Positions 9,762-18,619 of a DNA stretch of 64,000 bases are shown here, piece after piece; positions within the stretch are counted from its first letter, which is position 1, and each line of letters begins with the position of its first letter. The position numbers and the translations under genes are program-made. Origin of the DNA: an uncultured Thermomicrobiaceae bacterium (lineage in GTDB: Bacteria; Chloroflexota; Chloroflexia; Thermomicrobiales; Thermomicrobiaceae). The notes under the pieces were generated by a model, which had not been told where the DNA came from, searched no databases, and worked only from the letters and a program-made list of their open reading frames with translations. The stretch is from positions 1 through 64,000 of the forward strand of contig CALKCJ010000005.1 in the NCBI GenBank assembly GCA_938082375.1, written 5' to 3'.

Positions 9762-10904
9762 ATGGCGCGAAGTTTCCGGATTGGGAATATCGGCGGTGTT
9801 GAGGTGCGAGCACACCCGACGGTGGCGATCGCGCTGCTGTGGGTGTTCTGGCACTGGAGCCGGCAGGCGCACGACCCGTACGTGGGCGCGCTGTTCGGCG
9901 GCTTCCTACTGCTCGCGATCTTCGTCAGCGTTGCCGGCCACGAGCTCGCCCACTCGTTCCTGGCCCGACGCTACGGGCTCGAAGTGCGGGACATCACGCT
10001 GTTGCCGATCGGCGGGGTGACGCGGATCGAGCAGGTCCCGCTGCCGCCGCGCCGCGAGGCGATGGTGGCGCTGGCTGGCCCGCTGCTCAACCTGGTCGTG
10101 GCGGCCGGTCTGACGCCCGTGCTGCTGAGTGCGCTCCTTTGGCGCGGCGCGCGCAGCCCGCTCGACCTGCTCCTGGTCGCGCGCGAGACGAGCCCGAGCA
10201 GCCTGCTGCTTCTCGTCTGGCTCGCCAATGTGCTGCTCGCGCTCTTCAACTTGCTGCCCGCCTTCCCGATGGACGGCGGGCGTGTGCTGCGTGCCTGGCT
10301 GAGCTGGATGAGCAACCGGCTCGCGGCGACCCGCATCGCGGTCTCGCTGGGTTATCTCTTGGCGCTCGCCCTGCTCGTGGCTGGTATTGTTCTCCGTGAC
10401 CTGATGCTGCCGCTGCTGGCGTTGTTCTTGTTGGGTGCCGCCACGGTCGAGACGCGGCTCATCGAGCTGGAAGACGCGATGCGGCGGCTTCCGGTCGGCC
10501 AGTTCGCCGTTTGGGACATGGGGGGCGTGGGGCCGGATCAGGAACTCAGCTTCGCGCTTCGTGGCGGGCCCAGGGACGTAGCGGTCGTCAGTGGTGGCCG
10601 AGTCGTCGGCATGCTTTGGCGGGAAGATATCCTCCGCAATGTCCGCAGTGGCGACAATCTGCTCGTCCGTGAAGTCATGGATCCCACTGTCGTCACCGTG
10701 GATGTTGAGACCTCGGTCTACGCCGCTCACCAGCGGATGCTGGCGAGTGGTCATCCATCGATTCCAGTCGTGGAAAACGGGCGCTATCGCGGCATCTTCA
10801 CCGCTGACCGACTTGTCCATGTCTACCGCTACTTGCAGGAAGGCCGGCGACCGCGCGCCCGTTACCTGGTGGTCGCGGAGGCACTCGGATTGATCGGTCG
10901 GTGA
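9762..10904 (+). CDS. Site-2-type intramembrane metalloprotease with CBS domains
   Basis: 380 residues, M50 family. The zinc motif HELAH (His60, Glu61, His64) sits in a membrane helix, and the third ligand is in PAFPMDGGRVLRAWL (Asp171). About six hydrophobic segments fill residues 20-225. A CBS pair follows (about 245-365, with MDPTVVTVDVETSV and SIPVVENGRYRGIFT), which should sense adenosine nucleotides. M50 proteases with CBS tails cut membrane substrates such as anti-sigma factors. No anti-sigma gene is adjacent, so the substrate is unknown. Hsp20 follows on the same strand after 106 bases. Confidence 0.93.
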   Translation: MARSFRIGNIGGVEVRAHPTVAIALLWVFWHWSRQAHDPYVGALFGGFLLLAIFVSVAGHELAHSFLARRYGLEVRDITLLPIGGVTRIEQVPLPPRREAMVALAGPLLNLVVAAGLTPVLLSALLWRGARSPLDLLLVARETSPSSLLLLVWLANVLLALFNLLPAFPMDGGRVLRAWLSWMSNRLAATRIAVSLGYLLALALLVAGIVLRDLMLPLLALFLLGAATVETRLIELEDAMRRLPVGQFAVWDMGGVGPDQELSFALRGGPRDVAVVSGGRVVGMLWREDILRNVRSGDNLLVREVMDPTVVTVDVETSVYAAHQRMLASGHPSIPVVENGRYRGIFTADRLVHVYRYLQEGRRPRARYLVVAEALGLIGR

Positions 10905-11010
10905 AACGTGACCGGTGCCGCTGCCAAGAGAGGCAAGACCCGAGTGGAGGCCGAGCGCGCGGCCAGTCGTCAGTCGACTCAGGCTGAGCAGACGCGAAGG
11001 AAGGTGCGTG

Positions 11011-11448
11011 ATGTCGACGAGTCGCTGGGATCCGTGGGGCGAGTTGCTCCCGCTGCGGGAACTGATGGATCAGCTCTTCCGAGAGAGCATGATCCGGCCC
11101 AGACCGCCTGGGATGGTCAGTGGCATCGGCGTGCCGGTCGATCTCGCTGAGACCGATGAGGCGTACATCGTGATGGCGGTCATCCCAGGTGCCCAGCCGG
11201 AGGATGTTCAGATTCAGGTCACCGGCGACACGCTACAACTCAGCGGTGAAGTCAAAGAGCCGGATCTGGACGGGACGTGGCTGGCGCGCGAGCGGCGCTA
11301 CGGCGCTTTCCGGCGTGTGCTTGCGCTGCCTGGCCCGGTGCGGGCCGAGGATGCCGAGGCAGAGTTCGTCAACGGCGTGCTTGTCGTCCGGCTACCGAAA
11401 GCGTCAGTAAGCCGAAGCCGCCAGATCCCGATCCGTACGGTGAACTGA
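11011..11448 (+). CDS. Small heat-shock protein (Hsp20/alpha-crystallin)
   Basis: 145 residues. The ATG at 11011 follows GAAGGAAGG; the upstream extension is Arg-rich and unsupported. The alpha-crystallin domain spans about residues 40-140, starting at VDLAETDEAYIVMAVIPG and ending with the hallmark EFVNGVLVVRLPKA, followed by the IPI-type tail (RQIPIR). It works as an ATP-independent holdase for unfolding proteins. No CIRCE-type inverted repeat was found upstream. The gene lies downstream of the site-2 protease and converges on accA with a 19-base gap. Confidence 0.95.
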   Translation: MSTSRWDPWGELLPLRELMDQLFRESMIRPRPPGMVSGIGVPVDLAETDEAYIVMAVIPGAQPEDVQIQVTGDTLQLSGEVKEPDLDGTWLARERRYGAFRRVLALPGPVRAEDAEAEFVNGVLVVRLPKASVSRSRQIPIRTVN

Positions 11449-11467
11449 CAGCGGCAGCGACTTCCGT

Positions 11468-12463
11468 TCACTCGTCTGCCACTCCGCTCGACTGGTGCTG
11501 TCCTGGGCGAGCTTCAGTGCTGGGCGTTGCCGGCACGTCCGGAATGGGCTGGAACTGGTTGCCGGTGGGAGCGGCGGGCGTCGACGGCTGCGCGCCGGGG
11601 ATCCACGACGAAGCGATCTGCTTCTGCCCGCTGCTGATTTCGCTCACGATCTCCTCGCGCCACGCGCCGATCCGCCGATACTTGTGGTACCGGGTATCGA
11701 GCAGGGCGTGGATGCCCTCGGAAAGCCAGCGGTCGAGCAGCTCCTGGAGGTGTCGCTCCACCGTGTCACCGACACGCTGGATCACCTGAGCGGGAACCTC
11801 GTGGGCCGGGTCAGGCTCAGGTACGATCTCATCGACGATGCCAAAGCTCTGGAGATCGGCCGCCGTGATCCGCATCGTCTCCGCGGCCTCGGGTGCGCGG
11901 GCTGCATCGCGCCAAAGGATAGAAGCGCAGGCCTCGGGGGAGGCGACAGCGTAGATAGCGTTCTCGAGCATCAGAATCCGGTCGGCAACGCCCAAGGCGA
12001 GTGCTCCGCCACTGCCGCCCTCGCCGATCACCACGCTGACGATCGGCACCTCGAGCGCGGCCATCGCTGCCAGGTTCTCGGCGATGGCGAGTGCCTGGCC
12101 GCGTTCCTCAGAAGCGAGACCAGGGTCGGCGGCCGGTGTGTCGATGAAGGTGAGGAGGGGCAGGCGGAAGCGCTCGGCCAGGCGCATCAGCCGGAGTGCC
12201 TTCCGATAGCCCTCGGGGCGTGGCATGCCGAAGTTCCGGCGCACGTTGTCTCGGGTGGAACTCCCTTTCTGATGCCCAATCGCCATGAGTGCACGGCCGC
12301 GGAAGCGGCCGAGGCCGCCGACGATCGCCGGGTCGTCGGCGAAGTGGCGATCTCCGTGCAGCTCGACGAAGTCCTGCAGCAGCTCGGTGAGGTAGTCGAG
12401 CGTATGCGGACGGGCTGGGTGGCGCGCGAGCACGACGCGCTCCCACGCAGTTCGCGAGGTCAT
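11468..12463 (-). CDS. accA: Acetyl-CoA carboxylase carboxyltransferase subunit alpha
   Basis: 331 residues. Together with AccD it moves the carboxyl group from biotin to acetyl-CoA, making malonyl-CoA for fatty-acid synthesis. The crotonase-like carboxyltransferase core is clear, with [21 protein letters not shown] and the oxyanion-hole [12 protein letters not shown]. The last 60 residues are a Pro/Gln/Ala-rich tail not usual for AccA. Its ATG overlaps the accD stop by four bases (ATGA), so the two are translationally coupled. Biotin carboxyl carrier and biotin carboxylase genes (accB, accC) are not in the window. Confidence 0.95.
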   Translation of the reverse strand: MTSRTAWERVVLARHPARPHTLDYLTELLQDFVELHGDRHFADDPAIVGGLGRFRGRALMAIGHQKGSSTRDNVRRNFGMPRPEGYRKALRLMRLAERFRLPLLTFIDTPAADPGLASEERGQALAIAENLAAMAALEVPIVSVVIGEGGSGGALALGVADRILMLENAIYAVASPEACASILWRDAARAPEAAETMRITAADLQSFGIVDEIVPEPDPAHEVPAQVIQRVGDTVERHLQELLDRWLSEGIHALLDTRYHKYRRIGAWREEIVSEISSGQKQIASSWIPGAQPSTPAAPTGNQFQPIPDVPATPSTEARPGQHQSSGVADE

Positions 12464-13371
12464 CGGCTGGACACTCCTTCATGGGTAACCTGAGACTGGC
12501 CGGCCATCGTGACTGCAGGCGAAGCGAGAAGGAGCCCAAGGATCTGGGCGACTCGATCCGGCAGGTCGCGGCGTGGCACGATGGCGTCGATCATGCCGTG
12601 TTCGAGCAGGAACTCTGCGCTTTGAAAGCCCTCCGGCAACTTCTGGCGGGTGATCTGTTCGATGACGCGTGGCCCGGCGAAGCCGATCATCGCGCCTGGC
12701 TCGGCGAGGACAACATCGGCGATCGTCGCGTAGCTCGCGGTGACACCACCGTAGCAGGGATCGACCAGGATCGCGACGTGGGGCAGGCGCGCTTTCGCCA
12801 GGCGAGCGAAGGCAGCTGTCGTCTTCGCCATCTGCATCAGCGAGAAGATACCCTCGTGCATCCGCGCGCCACCGGAACAGGAGACGGTGACGACCGGTAA
12901 CGCGAGCTCGATCGCCCGCTCGACCAACCGGGCCAGTTTTTCCCCGAAGACTGAGCCCATGCTCGCACCGAGAAAGCCGAACTCGGTCACTGCCAGGGCG
13001 GCTGGGAACCCACGGATGGTCGCCCGACCGGTGACCAGCGCTTCTCGCTCGCCGAGGGCTCGGCTCGTCCGCTCGGCCTTTTCGGCATAGGCCTCACCCA
13101 TGGCGACGAAGCCGAGCGGATCCGCCGCAGCCAGCCCAGCATCCCACTCGGTGAACGAGCTGGGATCGGCCAGTGCCGCGATCCGCTGGCGGGCAGTCAG
13201 CCGGGTATGGTGGCCGCAGTGCGGGCAGACCCGCAGCAGCCGCTCGAACTCGCGGGAGTAGACCAGCTCGCGACAGCGCGAGCACTTGAGCCAGAGCCCG
13301 TCCGGGACGGCAGGCCGCTCGTGGAGAGCTGGATCACGTGGCGGTTTTCGACGAAGGAAACGCTGACGCAT
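12460..13371 (-). CDS. accD: Acetyl-CoA carboxylase carboxyltransferase subunit beta
   Basis: 303 residues. An N-terminal zinc ribbon (Cys30, Cys33, Cys49, Cys52 in CSRC and CPHC) precedes the carboxyltransferase domain with [11 protein letters not shown] and [14 protein letters not shown]. It is the partner of AccA in one heterotetrameric enzyme. The ATG at 13371 was preferred because GAGG lies at proper distance; the ATG at 13380 touches it. It is the first gene of an accD-accA operon, divergent from glgC. Confidence 0.95.
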   Translation of the reverse strand: MRQRFLRRKPPRDPALHERPAVPDGLWLKCSRCRELVYSREFERLLRVCPHCGHHTRLTARQRIAALADPSSFTEWDAGLAAADPLGFVAMGEAYAEKAERTSRALGEREALVTGRATIRGFPAALAVTEFGFLGASMGSVFGEKLARLVERAIELALPVVTVSCSGGARMHEGIFSLMQMAKTTAAFARLAKARLPHVAILVDPCYGGVTASYATIADVVLAEPGAMIGFAGPRVIEQITRQKLPEGFQSAEFLLEHGMIDAIVPRRDLPDRVAQILGLLLASPAVTMAGQSQVTHEGVSSR

Positions 13372-13505
13372 CGTCACCATCCTCGTCGCGCACGGTGGCT
13401 CGCCAGGCGTTATCATACAGGTATGTCAAGCACCAGGCTGGCACCCGCGAGTAGCGGCAACACGCTCAGCCCGAACTGGTGCAGGGAACGGAGAGGGGCT
13501 TCGGC

Positions 13506-14792
13506 ATGAACGATGTCGCGGTCATGATCCTCGCAGGGGGCCAGGGAGAGCGGTTGAGTATCCTCTCCAGGCAGCGGGCCAAGCCCGCGGTGCCGTTCGC
13601 GGGCAAGTATCGGATCATTGACTTCGCCTTGAGCAACTGCGTCAACTCGGGCCTCCACGATGTCGCCGTCTTGACCCAGTATCGCCCGCATTCCCTCAAC
13701 GAGCACATTGGTCACGGTCGTCCCTGGGATCTCGACCGGGAGCGCAACGGTGGCGTCCTGATCCTGCAACCGTACCTCGGGCGACGACAGTCCGGCTGGT
13801 ATCGCGGCACGGCCGACGCAGTCTACCACAATCTCTTCTACATCACCCGCCGTTCCTACACCGACGTGCTCATCTTGGCCGGAGATCACGTGTACGCAAT
13901 GGATTATCGCCCGATGATCGCGCTCCACCGCCGGAAGCGCGCCGACGTCACCGTAGCGGTGCAGCCGGTGCGCTGGGACGAGGCGAGTCGCTTCGGCGTG
14001 CTGATGGTCGACGATGACGATTGGGTCATCGACTTCGAGGAGAAGCCGGCTCGCCCGCGCAGCAACCTGGCGTCAATGGGCATCTATCTCTTTCGGCGTG
14101 ATGTGCTGCTCGAGCTGTTCTCGGAGCGCTCGCCCGAGGCTCCCGAAATGATCGATTTCGGCCAAGATGTCATCCCGTTCTTGATCCCGACCGGAAAAGT
14201 GCTGGCCTATCGCTTCGAAGGCTACTGGCAGGACGTCGGTACCATCCAGTCGTATTGGGAGGCCAACATGGCGCTCCTGGAGGAGACGCCAGCGCTGAAC
14301 CTGTATGACCCGAACTGGCGGATCCTGACCCGCAGCGAAGAACGGCCGCCGGCCAAGATCATGGAGGGCTCGATCATCGCCCGGAGCCTGGTCTCGAACG
14401 GCTGCATCATCATCCGCGCGCGCGTCGAGCACTCGGTGCTTTCTCCCGGTGTCGTGGTCCACGAGGGGGCGGTGGTTCGCGATTCGATCGTGATGACCGA
14501 TAGCGAGATCGGCGCCGGAGCCGTCGTGGATCGCTGCATTATCGACAAGCATGTGCGGATCGGCGCCGGGAGCCGAGTCGGCTACGGCGACGATCTGACA
14601 CCGAACTGGCTGGAGCCGACCCGACTCAACACCGGGATCACCATTGTCGGACGCAATGCTCGAATACCGCCGGGAGTGACGATTGGCCGCAATGTGCTGA
14701 TCGGTACCGACGTGACCGAGGCTGACTTTGCTTCACCGGTGATCCCGAGCGGGGAGTCGGTCAACCCGATGGTGGCGGTGGTCTGGTCGTGA
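13506..14792 (+). CDS. glgC: Glucose-1-phosphate adenylyltransferase (ADP-glucose pyrophosphorylase)
   Basis: 428 residues. It makes ADP-glucose from ATP and glucose-1-phosphate for glycogen synthesis. The N-terminal nucleotidyltransferase domain has [11 protein letters not shown] and [15 protein letters not shown], then the glucose-1-phosphate region EEKPARP. The C-terminal left-handed beta-helix is visible from its hexapeptide repeats (about 300-415). The ATG at 13506 follows GGAGAGGGG; a GTG 27 bases upstream is less likely. It is the first gene of a three-gene operon: its TGA overlaps the glgA GTG (GTGA). Confidence 0.95.
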   Translation: MNDVAVMILAGGQGERLSILSRQRAKPAVPFAGKYRIIDFALSNCVNSGLHDVAVLTQYRPHSLNEHIGHGRPWDLDRERNGGVLILQPYLGRRQSGWYRGTADAVYHNLFYITRRSYTDVLILAGDHVYAMDYRPMIALHRRKRADVTVAVQPVRWDEASRFGVLMVDDDDWVIDFEEKPARPRSNLASMGIYLFRRDVLLELFSERSPEAPEMIDFGQDVIPFLIPTGKVLAYRFEGYWQDVGTIQSYWEANMALLEETPALNLYDPNWRILTRSEERPPAKIMEGSIIARSLVSNGCIIIRARVEHSVLSPGVVVHEGAVVRDSIVMTDSEIGAGAVVDRCIIDKHVRIGAGSRVGYGDDLTPNWLEPTRLNTGITIVGRNARIPPGVTIGRNVLIGTDVTEADFASPVIPSGESVNPMVAVVWS

Positions 14793-16360
14793 AGGGTGTG
14801 AGGTCTCCGCGTACACGCGAACCGCTGCACCGGGTCAGCAATGGGTCGCACGGGGAGCTGAGCACAGGTCGCCCCGGGAGGCGGGGAAGCCCGCTCGTCC
14901 TCTTCGCTTCCGTCGAGGTGGCGCCATTTTCCCAGGTTGGTGGCCTCGGCGACGTGGCGGGCTCGTTGCCGACGGCGCTGGCTGAGGCAGGGATTCGGGT
15001 GGTCGTGGTCACCCCCTGGTATGGAGCGCCCGACACGCGCTCCACTGCGGCGGAGCAGGCGGGTGTCACGATCACCGTTCCCGGGCTTGCCGGCCCAGAG
15101 CAGTTCCAAGTGTGGCGCGGCGAACTGAGGAGCGGCGTTCCCGTTCTGTTTCTGGTGAATGCGAACCTCTTTGGAAGCTCGTACGTTTACGTAGCAGAGC
15201 GTGACCGTCAACGCTTCGCTGCTTTTTCTCGGGCGGTCGTGGAGCTCATGCGCGTGTTGCCCGTCGATATTCTGCATGCGAACGATTGGCATACCTGCCC
15301 AGCCGTCATCTGGCACCGGGAACTGCGCTATCGCTCACGCGCGTTGTTTCACCAGCGGAGTGTGCTGACCATCCATAACTTGGCCCACCAGGGGATCACC
15401 GATGTGACGTACGCCAGGGCCCTGGGGTTGGAGGTCGACGAGCTGCTCGACGAGGAGCGGGCCCGCTACCCCGATACGATCAACGTGCTCGCGCGTGGGA
15501 TCCTGGCCGCCGATGCCGTCACGACAGTGAGCCCGAGCTACGCCGAGGAGATCAAGACACCAGCGTTCGGCGAGGGGCTTGACCGGCTCCTACGGCAGCG
15601 GGGTGACCGCCTGTTGGGGATTCTGAACGGCATCGATACCGCGTGGTACAATCCGGCGGCCGACCCGGCCCTGCCCAGTCGTTACACGGTGGAGAACCTG
15701 GAGGGGAAGGCACTCTGCAAGCGCACGCTGCAGCGAGAACTCGACCTGGCAAGTTCATCCGAGTTACCGCTCGTCGGTGTGATCTCACGGCTCGATCGGC
15801 AGAAGGGGATCGATTTGGTCGTCGAGGCGATCGACGAGTTGATCGGCTTGGGAGTGCAAGTAGCTCTCCTAGGAACTGGTGACACGACCCTGGAACGGCA
15901 GATCGCGGAAGCCAGCCGGCGGTATCCGCAACTGGTGGCGAGCGTGCTGCGGTTCGACGCCGAGCTCGCCCGCCGGATCTATGCTGCCAGCGATATCTTC
16001 CTGATGCCGTCCCGGTTTGAGCCATGTGGCATCGGCCAGTTCATCGCTCTCCGCTACGGCGCGGTACCAGTCGTACACCGGACGGGAGGGCTGGCCGATA
16101 CGGTTCAGGAATGGCACGCGCCAAGCGGATCAGGCAATGGGTTCGTGTTCGAGGAGCACACGCCCGAGGCGCTTCTGGCCGCCGTCCGACGCGCCGTCGA
16201 CGTCTTCCAGAAGCCGGTCGAATGGCAACGGCTCGTCAGGAACGCGATGGAGTGCGATGTCTCGTGGTCGCGCTCAGCGCTCGAATACGCTCGGGTCTAC
16301 GACTTCATCCTCGGGCTGGCCACGAGCGCTGGAGCGCCGTCGTCAGCGGCGGAACGATGA
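14789..16360 (+). CDS. glgA: Glycogen synthase, GT5 family, with an altered donor-site lysine
   Basis: 523 residues. It extends alpha-1,4-glucan from a nucleotide-sugar donor. The two Rossmann halves are clear: HANDWHT, GVISRLDRQKG and the C-terminal EPCGIGQF and RTGGLADTV motifs. The N-terminal KxGGL motif reads SQVGGLGDV, so Gln49 replaces the lysine that in E. coli GlgA contacts ADP-glucose. An unusual leader of about 35 residues precedes the first beta strand; the GTG at 14789 is coupled to glgC by a GTGA overlap, but a later start cannot be excluded. The next gene starts 16 bases downstream. Confidence 0.92.
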   Translation: MKGVRSPRTREPLHRVSNGSHGELSTGRPGRRGSPLVLFASVEVAPFSQVGGLGDVAGSLPTALAEAGIRVVVVTPWYGAPDTRSTAAEQAGVTITVPGLAGPEQFQVWRGELRSGVPVLFLVNANLFGSSYVYVAERDRQRFAAFSRAVVELMRVLPVDILHANDWHTCPAVIWHRELRYRSRALFHQRSVLTIHNLAHQGITDVTYARALGLEVDELLDEERARYPDTINVLARGILAADAVTTVSPSYAEEIKTPAFGEGLDRLLRQRGDRLLGILNGIDTAWYNPAADPALPSRYTVENLEGKALCKRTLQRELDLASSSELPLVGVISRLDRQKGIDLVVEAIDELIGLGVQVALLGTGDTTLERQIAEASRRYPQLVASVLRFDAELARRIYAASDIFLMPSRFEPCGIGQFIALRYGAVPVVHRTGGLADTVQEWHAPSGSGNGFVFEEHTPEALLAAVRRAVDVFQKPVEWQRLVRNAMECDVSWSRSALEYARVYDFILGLATSAGAPSSAAER

Positions 16361-16376
16361 GGAGGACGAGGAGTTC

Positions 16377-17504
16377 ATGAAGAAGATGAGCGGAAGGACT
16401 GGCCAGGTCGCTCAGCGCTCAGTCCTCTTCTTGCCTGACCTGGTGGCAGAGCTTGAGTCTGAGGAGCAAGAGTGTTTCCGGTATCTCTTCAGAGTCGATG
16501 CGACGATCGGCGAACTGGTGCTCCCCACCCACCTGCTGGGCTGGGTCGAGCGCTACTTCGGTTCGGCCGAGGCGGTGACTCGCCAGAAAGTGGTGAAGGT
16601 TACCGATCGGTGGACACTCGATGCGACGCTCTTCAACGAGCTTCGAGCCAAGAGGCCGCTCGAAGCTCGCATCCCCGTCGAGCTGGCAGACGAGCTGGCG
16701 AAGACGGCGCCGGATCCCTTCTGTGAACCGGAACTCAACACCCCCGAGGACACCTTCGGGCGGCTCCGTGGCCGCCGGACGCTGACGGCAAGCAACATCG
16801 CCAAGTACGACGGGCTGCATGGGGTCATCATTTTCGAAGAGCACGACCCCCTTGCCTTCGACCAAGACCTGGTCCTTGATGTCCTCGATGTTGCCCAGGC
16901 ATGGTTCATCCGGGCACACGCGAGCGACCCGGAGGCGATTTACCCACTGTTCATGTGGAACTGCCTATGGCGGAGCGGTGCCTCGATCCCCCACGGCCAC
17001 GCGCAGGTCAGCCTCACACGGGGGCTGCACTACGGGAAAGTGGAGCGGCATCGCCGGGCCGCCGAAGCGTACCGCCGCGAATACGGGCGAAATTACTTCG
17101 ACGACTGGTACCGCGTCCACCAGGCACTCGGCCTCGGCCGGCAGGCGAACGAGGTACGCGTGATGGCCAGTCTGGTGCCCCTCAAAGAGAAGGAGCTCAT
17201 GCTCTTTGCCCCTTCATTCGGCCCGGGGTTGGGGCGAGCCATCTACCAGGTACTCCGTTGCCTCGTCGACGACCTGAACGTCGTCTCCTTTAACCTCGTC
17301 ATCTGGTTGCCACCACTGGCCTCGACGGCCGAAGACTGGAGCGACGTCCCGGTCATCGTGCGCGTGGTGGATCGAGGAGACCCGCTAGCACGCACATCAG
17401 ACTTCGGCTCCATGGAGCTGTACGCAGCCAGCGTGGTGGCGAGTGACCCGTTCCGCGTCGCGGAGACGCTCTGGCGGTGTTTCGACCACGAGGGGGCACC
17501 GTGA
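16377..17504 (+). CDS. GalT/HIT-superfamily nucleotidyltransferase or phosphorylase
   Basis: 375 residues. The catalytic signature reads IPHGHAQ (His206, His208, Gln210), the HxHxQ form typical of the galactose-1-phosphate uridylyltransferase branch rather than the HxHxH of HIT hydrolases. The rest resembles GalT-like proteins only in outline. The ATG at 16377 follows GGAGGACGAGGAG and lies 16 bases after glgA, so it is the third gene of the glycogen operon. Location suggests work on ADP-glucose or hexose-1-phosphate, for instance an ADP-glucose phosphorylase as known for a plant GalT-like enzyme. That role is inference; a true GalT is also possible. Confidence 0.75.
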   Translation: MKKMSGRTGQVAQRSVLFLPDLVAELESEEQECFRYLFRVDATIGELVLPTHLLGWVERYFGSAEAVTRQKVVKVTDRWTLDATLFNELRAKRPLEARIPVELADELAKTAPDPFCEPELNTPEDTFGRLRGRRTLTASNIAKYDGLHGVIIFEEHDPLAFDQDLVLDVLDVAQAWFIRAHASDPEAIYPLFMWNCLWRSGASIPHGHAQVSLTRGLHYGKVERHRRAAEAYRREYGRNYFDDWYRVHQALGLGRQANEVRVMASLVPLKEKELMLFAPSFGPGLGRAIYQVLRCLVDDLNVVSFNLVIWLPPLASTAEDWSDVPVIVRVVDRGDPLARTSDFGSMELYAASVVASDPFRVAETLWRCFDHEGAP

Positions 17505-17581
17505 GCCGACCGGGTAGCTGCTTACTCGCCTCGTGACCTCTTCAACTCTAGGGACGAGTTTTAGCGACGAGTCTGGCGCGC

Positions 17582-18085
17582 TCAACGGCCGGTGATCTCC
17601 TCGTCGATTGCCGGAGCTTCGAAACGACTACTCAGAGCCAGCGACACCGCGACGATGAGGATGAGCCCGCCGTTGATCGCCAGTTCCCAGAGCGCGCGCT
17701 CGAAGAGCTCGGCTGGCAATTCGGTCTCGGTCAGAGCCATCTGAGCGCCTAACACCAGGATGCGGCGGGTTGCGGAGATCCCCGCAATGACGAGGAAGGG
17801 CCGGAGCGTAAGCCGGCGGGCGTCCAAGTATCCGACGATCGTCCGTAAGATCTCGAGGATAATGACCACAAGCAGCAACTCGTTGACTACCGTGATGATC
17901 GTCGCCGGCACCCCCTCGCCAGTGAGGGAGGGAGGGATGAGAACGAAGACGTAACCCAGGGTGACGAGTCCTGTCAGGAGGAATCCGATTCCAACAGCCG
18001 CATAGGTCACGACCTCGGCCTTGCGCATGAATTGGCTGAGCGTTGGCCGAGCAAATTCCTTCACCTCAGTCTCGGTGCTTTCCAC
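17582..18085 (-). CDS. PsiE-like phosphate-starvation membrane protein
   Basis: About 167 residues. Four hydrophobic segments can be seen: VTYAAVGIGFLLTGLVTLGY, an IITVVNELLLVVIILEIL stretch, PFLVIAGISATRRILVL and a last one near LAINGGLILIVAVSLAL. The pattern and the LRPFLVIAGISATRR phrase match the PsiE family. The function is poorly known; E. coli psiE responds to phosphate starvation. The GTG at 18085 lies 6 bases after AAGGATGG; a GTG at 18106 would add seven residues. No phosphate-regulon genes are adjacent. Confidence 0.75.
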   Translation of the reverse strand: MESTETEVKEFARPTLSQFMRKAEVVTYAAVGIGFLLTGLVTLGYVFVLIPPSLTGEGVPATIITVVNELLLVVIILEILRTIVGYLDARRLTLRPFLVIAGISATRRILVLGAQMALTETELPAELFERALWELAINGGLILIVAVSLALSSRFEAPAIDEEITGR

Positions 18086-18356
18086 GTCACACCATCCTTG
18101 TGCCACGTCCAGTAGTTCACTCTCCTACGCTTGTGGCTCGATCTGGGGGTCGTGCGCGAACGTTCTCACACGCTTGCACCCGGGTTATCTTATCAGCAGC
18201 CTGGCAGCACTCCGCGCGGTGCGGTGCGGTATTTCCCAGCAGAGCAACGCATGGTCACACGTCCTCCGAGGCGAAGCCGAAGGACGCGAGCGCAAGGAGC
18301 CGGTTATGGAGCTGAGGGTGGTGACGAGTGCGGCGACGCCTGCGCTCCACTGCCGC

Positions 18357-18376
18357 AGACCGCGTGCACGCGGTCT
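18357..18376. promoter_or_regulatory. 20-bp perfect palindrome, candidate operator
   Basis: AGACCGCGTG is followed at once by its exact complement CACGCGGTCT with no loop. A perfect 10+10 palindrome suits a dimeric repressor or activator better than an RNA hairpin. It ends 59 bases before the -35 box of the peptide-transporter promoter, a position typical for an activator site. The binding protein is unknown. Confidence 0.45.
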
Positions 18377-18435
18377 ACCAGCGCGGCCGTGCAAACGGCG
18401 AGGCACGATACGATTTCCGAACACTGCATCGACAC

Positions 18436-18464
18436 TTGACAGGTACGGGAGCGACACCTAGAAT
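18436..18464 (+). promoter_or_regulatory. Near-consensus sigma-70 promoter for peptide ABC operon
   Basis: The -35 box TTGACA (18436-18441, perfect) and -10 box TAGAAT (18459-18464, five of six) are separated by exactly 17 bases. Transcription would begin about 150 bases before the binding-protein ATG at 18620. This is the strongest promoter seen in the window. Confidence 0.75.
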
Positions 18465-18619
18465 GGCGCCGATCGAACCCGAGCGCGCCGACCCGACGGT
18501 TGACCTGACTGGCTTGGCGGCTTCGGACTCAGTGAGGCGGGAAGCGCGGTCGTTTGCAGGAGAGGTGCACTCACGGTTCGGACAGTCCTGGTGGGGATAC
18601 GAGTCGAGGAGGAGAACTG

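Larger units (their letters stand above)
18086..18619. other. 534-base intergenic region with promoter and palindrome
   Basis: This is divergent spacing between the PsiE-like gene and the peptide-binding protein gene. It contains a 20-bp perfect palindrome (18357-18376) and a near-consensus promoter (18436-18464), both described separately. Open frames here look random. Confidence 0.6.

Noticed and set aside
13411-13429. Promoter from TTGACA near accD/glgC
   Set aside because: On the minus strand TTGACA is followed by a -10-like TATGAT only six bases later, an impossible spacing. No reliable promoter could be drawn there.
18306-18461. A 51-codon frame with AAGGAG six bases before its ATG, upstream of the peptide-binding gene
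   Set aside because: The protein is Arg/Pro/Ala-rich with poor codon use, and its stop is formed by the -10 box of the promoter. Probably chance.
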